From JALHVH01 sp963773685 (lineage in GTDB: Bacteria > Acidobacteriota > Aminicenantia > Aminicenantales > Saccharicenantaceae), in the NCBI GenBank assembly GCA_963773685.1, contig CAVZBY010000001.1:186001-250000 (forward strand): a stretch of DNA of 64,000 nt, in the 5' to 3' direction. The first letter of the stretch is position 1, and each line of letters starts with the position of its first letter. Below, piece by piece: positions 61,530 to 64,000 of the stretch. A model generated the notes under the pieces. The model worked only from the letters and a program-made list of their open reading frames with translations, did not search any database and was not told where the DNA came from. The translations under genes were made by a program, and so were the position numbers.

Positions 61530-63275
61530 TCAGAACCGGCGGCCGGCCAGCATGAGCTTGGCCGTGGTCTCGCCGCCGTTGGTCCGGTAGAGCATCGGGG
61601 CGGGCCGGTCCAGGCCCGCGACGTATTCGGGGGCGTTCTCCCACCGGCCGTTCAGGACGCAGGCATAGTCCGAGAAATGCTGCCAGCGGCGGCGCGGCAA
61701 TCCCGTCACCATGTGAATGTGGTTGGCGGGCACGCCCATCTTGATGAGGGCGGCGGGCACGTGCTCGAAGGTCAGGAACGTGTGCGGCCACGTGTAGTCC
61801 GAAGCGTGGCAGACCTTTTCGAGGAGCGGCGCCGGAAGCTCGACGCTCTCGGCTTCGTCCTGGACCATGGTGAACATCCCGGAGACGTCGGAAAAGGCCA
61901 GACGGCCGGCGACCCCCTTGAGTCCCCCCGGCGAGACGAAGCCCACGGAGAACCCGGCTCCGGGGAAATAGTGCTCGACGGCCCGGAAGAGGAAGGCCTT
62001 GCCGGCATAATCCAGGGAAGCCGAGCCGGAGTTATTCCCGTCCACGAACCCCTTCTCGAGCCATTTTGCGCCGGCGTGCGGCCGGAGGTCGAGCCCTAGG
62101 GCCTTCGCGTTGGCGGCGATCTCCCAAGGCTCGTAGACCTTCCGAAAGTCCATGAAAAGGGTGGGCTTGCCGCCGGAAAGGACGTTGTGCAGGATCATGG
62201 TCAGCAGCCCCTGGACGTCGTTCTCAGTGGCGAAGGGAACGGCCGGCTTCCGGCCCGTGTGGTCCTCGGTAGAGTTGAACAACGATTCGGCGATGTCCGC
62301 CGTGGACATCGGCAGGCCGCGGCGGTCCGAGCCCCAGGCGAGCTGGTTCGTCCAGCCGCCTCCGACGGCGCGGATGCCCTTCATGAAATCGCGGAGGATG
62401 AGATAGAGGGCCAACCCCTCGTCGAGCTTCGTCCTGTCGACGGCCGACAGCTTCGGCGGCTTGGCCGGCTTCCCGGTGTAGAGGGGGGTCCCGGCCTCGA
62501 GGACCTGCTCCGTATTGGGGAAGATGCGGTCCTTGAAACGGACATTGACGACCCAGTCGCGGAGCGCGGCGAGCTCCTCGTGATCGTAGCCGCCCTTCTT
62601 CCGGACCATGTCGGCGAAGAGCTTCATGGATTCGCGGGCGGATTCGAGCCCGAAGAAGCGCCGGGCCGCATGGACGTGATTGAGGGCCGTCTCCATCTGC
62701 ATCGAGTCCGTATCCACCGAGAGAAAGCGCCGGCCCCGCAGGGCGACGCTCGCCAGCACGGCATAGGCCAGGTCGACAACCTCCGCTTGCGTGGCCGCGT
62801 CGAACTCCGGCTCCGGGCCGGTCTCGGGCATCGTCCCGATGACCATCGGGCAGAGTCTCCCGGTCTGGGCGTAGGCGCCGACGAGGGCGTCAATGCCGAC
62901 GACGCCGGGTTTGGGGGCGTTGTTCCCCCCGACGCAGGCCAGCGGCGTGGACGGCGGAAAATGAGCCGTCAGGGCCATGGCGGTCTTCCCCGGGAAGAAC
63001 CAGGTGTCCGGGGTCATGATGAGGCCTTCCGCGCCGGCGTCCTTGAGCTCCCGGGCCCCGAGATCGGCCGCGGCCTCGGAATCGACGAGGCGCGAGACAT
63101 GAAAGACGTTGGGCGCGGTCCCGTCGGGGAGGACGAGCGCCCTTGCCAGGAGTCGGGCCGTCATCCGGCCGATATTGAAGGCGCGGGCGCGCGATCCTTC
63201 GTCGATACGCGGGTCGCAGGGCACGAACACGCCCAGCGTCGGCGCCCCGGGCTTTTTCTTGGATACGTAGGGCAT
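61530..63275 (-). CDS. fucI: L-fucose isomerase
   Basis: 581 residues from the ATG at 63275 (GGGAGG site). Matches L-fucose/D-arabinose isomerase: N-terminal LGVFVPCDPRIDEGSRARAF, GGNNAPKPGVVGIDALVGAY, and metal ligands in PFATENDVQGLLT (Glu), TLFMDFRKVYEPWE (Asp) and ASDYTWPHTFLTFEHVPAAL (His). It converts L-fucose to L-fuculose in the cytoplasm. No other fuc gene is adjacent within the window; the galactose/glycosidase cluster is 20 kb away. Confidence 0.93.
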   Translation of the reverse strand: MPYVSKKKPGAPTLGVFVPCDPRIDEGSRARAFNIGRMTARLLARALVLPDGTAPNVFHVSRLVDSEAAADLGARELKDAGAEGLIMTPDTWFFPGKTAMALTAHFPPSTPLACVGGNNAPKPGVVGIDALVGAYAQTGRLCPMVIGTMPETGPEPEFDAATQAEVVDLAYAVLASVALRGRRFLSVDTDSMQMETALNHVHAARRFFGLESARESMKLFADMVRKKGGYDHEELAALRDWVVNVRFKDRIFPNTEQVLEAGTPLYTGKPAKPPKLSAVDRTKLDEGLALYLILRDFMKGIRAVGGGWTNQLAWGSDRRGLPMSTADIAESLFNSTEDHTGRKPAVPFATENDVQGLLTMILHNVLSGGKPTLFMDFRKVYEPWEIAANAKALGLDLRPHAGAKWLEKGFVDGNNSGSASLDYAGKAFLFRAVEHYFPGAGFSVGFVSPGGLKGVAGRLAFSDVSGMFTMVQDEAESVELPAPLLEKVCHASDYTWPHTFLTFEHVPAALIKMGVPANHIHMVTGLPRRRWQHFSDYACVLNGRWENAPEYVAGLDRPAPMLYRTNGGETTAKLMLAGRRF

Positions 63276-63375
63276 GTTGCCTCCCGTCTTGGGCTCACGC
63301 ACGGCCCCAAGCCTATACTTGAGCCTGGAGTGGTTCTTATCGTTCTTATCTGATGCGCTCGGCCCTCAAATATGC

Positions 63376-63430
63376 CCTCAAGCTTTAACTTGAGCTTCAA
63401 AAGACGCAGGCTAAAGCCTGCGGCTACAAT
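63376..63430. repeat. Family A repeats between fucI and guaA
   Basis: A diverged stem (ctcaagctttaacttgagct, about 63376-63397) followed by a standard family A element (acgcaggctaaagcctgcgg, from about 63405). They are the only clear structures in the fucI-guaA gap besides the short tandem units at 63503-63582. Confidence 0.7.
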
Positions 63431-63502
63431 TCTTGCTCGTCTCGTTCTTTTAGGGACGCCTTGAACGTCCCTCCTGTCTCGCCTATCTCGCGCGTCTCGC
63501 TT

Positions 63503-63582
63503 TTCAAATTAGATCACGAGTCCCGCTTGTCTCGCCTGTCTCGCATCTCAAATTAGATCACGCGTCTCGCCTGTCTCGCTCT
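63503..63582. repeat. Two 44-bp direct repeats with internal tctcgcctg units
   Basis: caaattagatcacg followed by a gtctcgcctgtctcgc tract occurs at about 63505 and again at about 63549. Further short tctcgc(ctg) units extend on both sides (63475-63582). This looks like slippage-prone simple sequence downstream of guaA. Confidence 0.7.
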
Positions 63583-63586
63583 TCTA

Positions 63587-64000
63587 TTATATATATTCGA
63601 TGGTCGCCGGCGGCTTGGGCGTCAGCTCGTAGGCCACCCGCGTGACCTCGGGGATCTCCGTGACGATGCGTTTCGCCATCTTCGTCAGGACTTTCCACGG
63701 GACCTCGGTCGGCTCGGCCGTCATGGCATCCCGGCTCTCGACGGACCGGATGATGATGATGTGGCCGAACTTGCGCCGCCCGGCCTCGATGCCGGTGCCC
63801 ATGTCGTTCATCAGGACGGCGAACGCCTGGAACGGCTTGAGGGCGGCGATCTCCTCCTCGACGATGGCGGTCGCCGAGCGGACGAGGGCGACGCGCTCCG
63901 GCGTCACTTCGCCGATGACCCGCGTCGCGAGGGCCGGCCCCGGGAACGGCATGCGCCTGAAGATCTTTTCGGGGAGTCCCAGGGCCTCGGCGACCTCGCG
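63587..64000 (-). CDS. guaA: GMP synthase (glutamine-hydrolysing), C-terminal part
   Basis: The last 137 codons; the gene continues beyond the window. Seen: LGLPEKIFRRMPFPGPALAT then RVIGEVTPERVALVRSATAI, and the C-terminus SRDAMTAEPTEVPWKVLTKM then AKRIVTEIPEVTRVAYELTP ending KPPATIEYI, the GuaA dimerisation domain. The usual HPFPGPGL reads MPFPGPAL here. It converts XMP to GMP. Confidence 0.93.
   Translation of the reverse strand, partial: REVAEALGLPEKIFRRMPFPGPALATRVIGEVTPERVALVRSATAIVEEEIAALKPFQAFAVLMNDMGTGIEAGRRKFGHIIIIRSVESRDAMTAEPTEVPWKVLTKMAKRIVTEIPEVTRVAYELTPKPPATIEYI

Noticed and set aside
63475..63582. The tctcgcctg units as a CRISPR-like array
   Set aside because: The units are contiguous simple sequence without unique spacers, and no cas gene is present.

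Overview
The window is about 64 kb of GC-rich bacterial chromosome with dense, mostly housekeeping gene content. It looks like an Acidobacteriota/Aminicenantota-type genome. This is inferred from the mix of an SMC with a long hinge-distal coiled coil, FecR plus Trp-rich DUF6600 surface protein, C69 and M28 secreted peptidases, many signal-peptide proteins of unknown function, and abundant GC-rich dispersed hairpin repeats between genes. No 16S gene is present, so the assignment is tentative. I saw no phage, transposase, CRISPR array or plasmid functions.

Layout. 0-13 kb: a partial lipid-flippase-like membrane protein, an alpha/beta hydrolase, a DUF4097 repeat protein, a PAS-GGDEF protein, an SH3-like exported protein, an M28 peptidase, rnk, DUF72, a small exported protein behind a sigma-54-like promoter, dodecin, an Ntn-hydrolase, two flavodoxin-like proteins, an MBL-fold hydrolase and a quinone-reductase-like dehydrogenase. 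13-30 kb: tRNA-Thr, PilZ, smc with an overlapping B12-radical-SAM gene, a FadL-like porin, FecR/DUF6600 behind a sigma-54 promoter, a class A PBP, tmk, htrA and dapF. 29.5-35 kb: a minus-strand run of flippase-nrdR-hsp20-lon-thiL. 35-42 kb: tRNA-Gln, an exported protein, a 5'-nucleotidase, and a sugar cluster (GH113-like glycosidase, Na+/sugar symporter, small membrane protein, galactokinase). 42-49 kb: a two-component system made of an NtrC-type regulator with GAFTGA, a pseudo-receiver protein, a 1504-residue MEDS/PAS hybrid kinase, a 36-residue membrane peptide and a zinc-ribbon protein. 49-64 kb: a frameshifted phospholipase-like gene, acyl-CoA synthetase, monothiol thioredoxin, CDGSH protein, C69 dipeptidase, MepA-LysM endopeptidase, TPR protein, aminopeptidase P, frameshifted exported creatininase, tRNA-Glu, tag, fucI and the end of guaA.

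The most interesting system-level signal is at 42-49 kb. Two of its transcription units carry nearly identical 17-bp -24/-12-like elements, each preceded about 90-140 bp upstream by a shared palindromic element. A third copy of the promoter lies in front of a small exported protein at 8.2 kb, and a consensus sigma-54 site lies in front of the FecR/DUF6600 gene at 21.1 kb. The adjacent NtrC-family activator is the obvious candidate regulator. It has its own sigma-70 promoter, while the pseudo-receiver and kinase unit appears to be under sigma-54 control, which would form a feedback loop.

A second pattern is leaderless transcription: at least six genes have a good -10 hexamer ending only 6-8 nt before the start codon and no Shine-Dalgarno sequence. 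Intergenic regions are dominated by two dispersed hairpin repeat families: family A, a caggctnaagcctg core followed by cggctaca, and family B, a cccccctttnnnaaagggggg hairpin.
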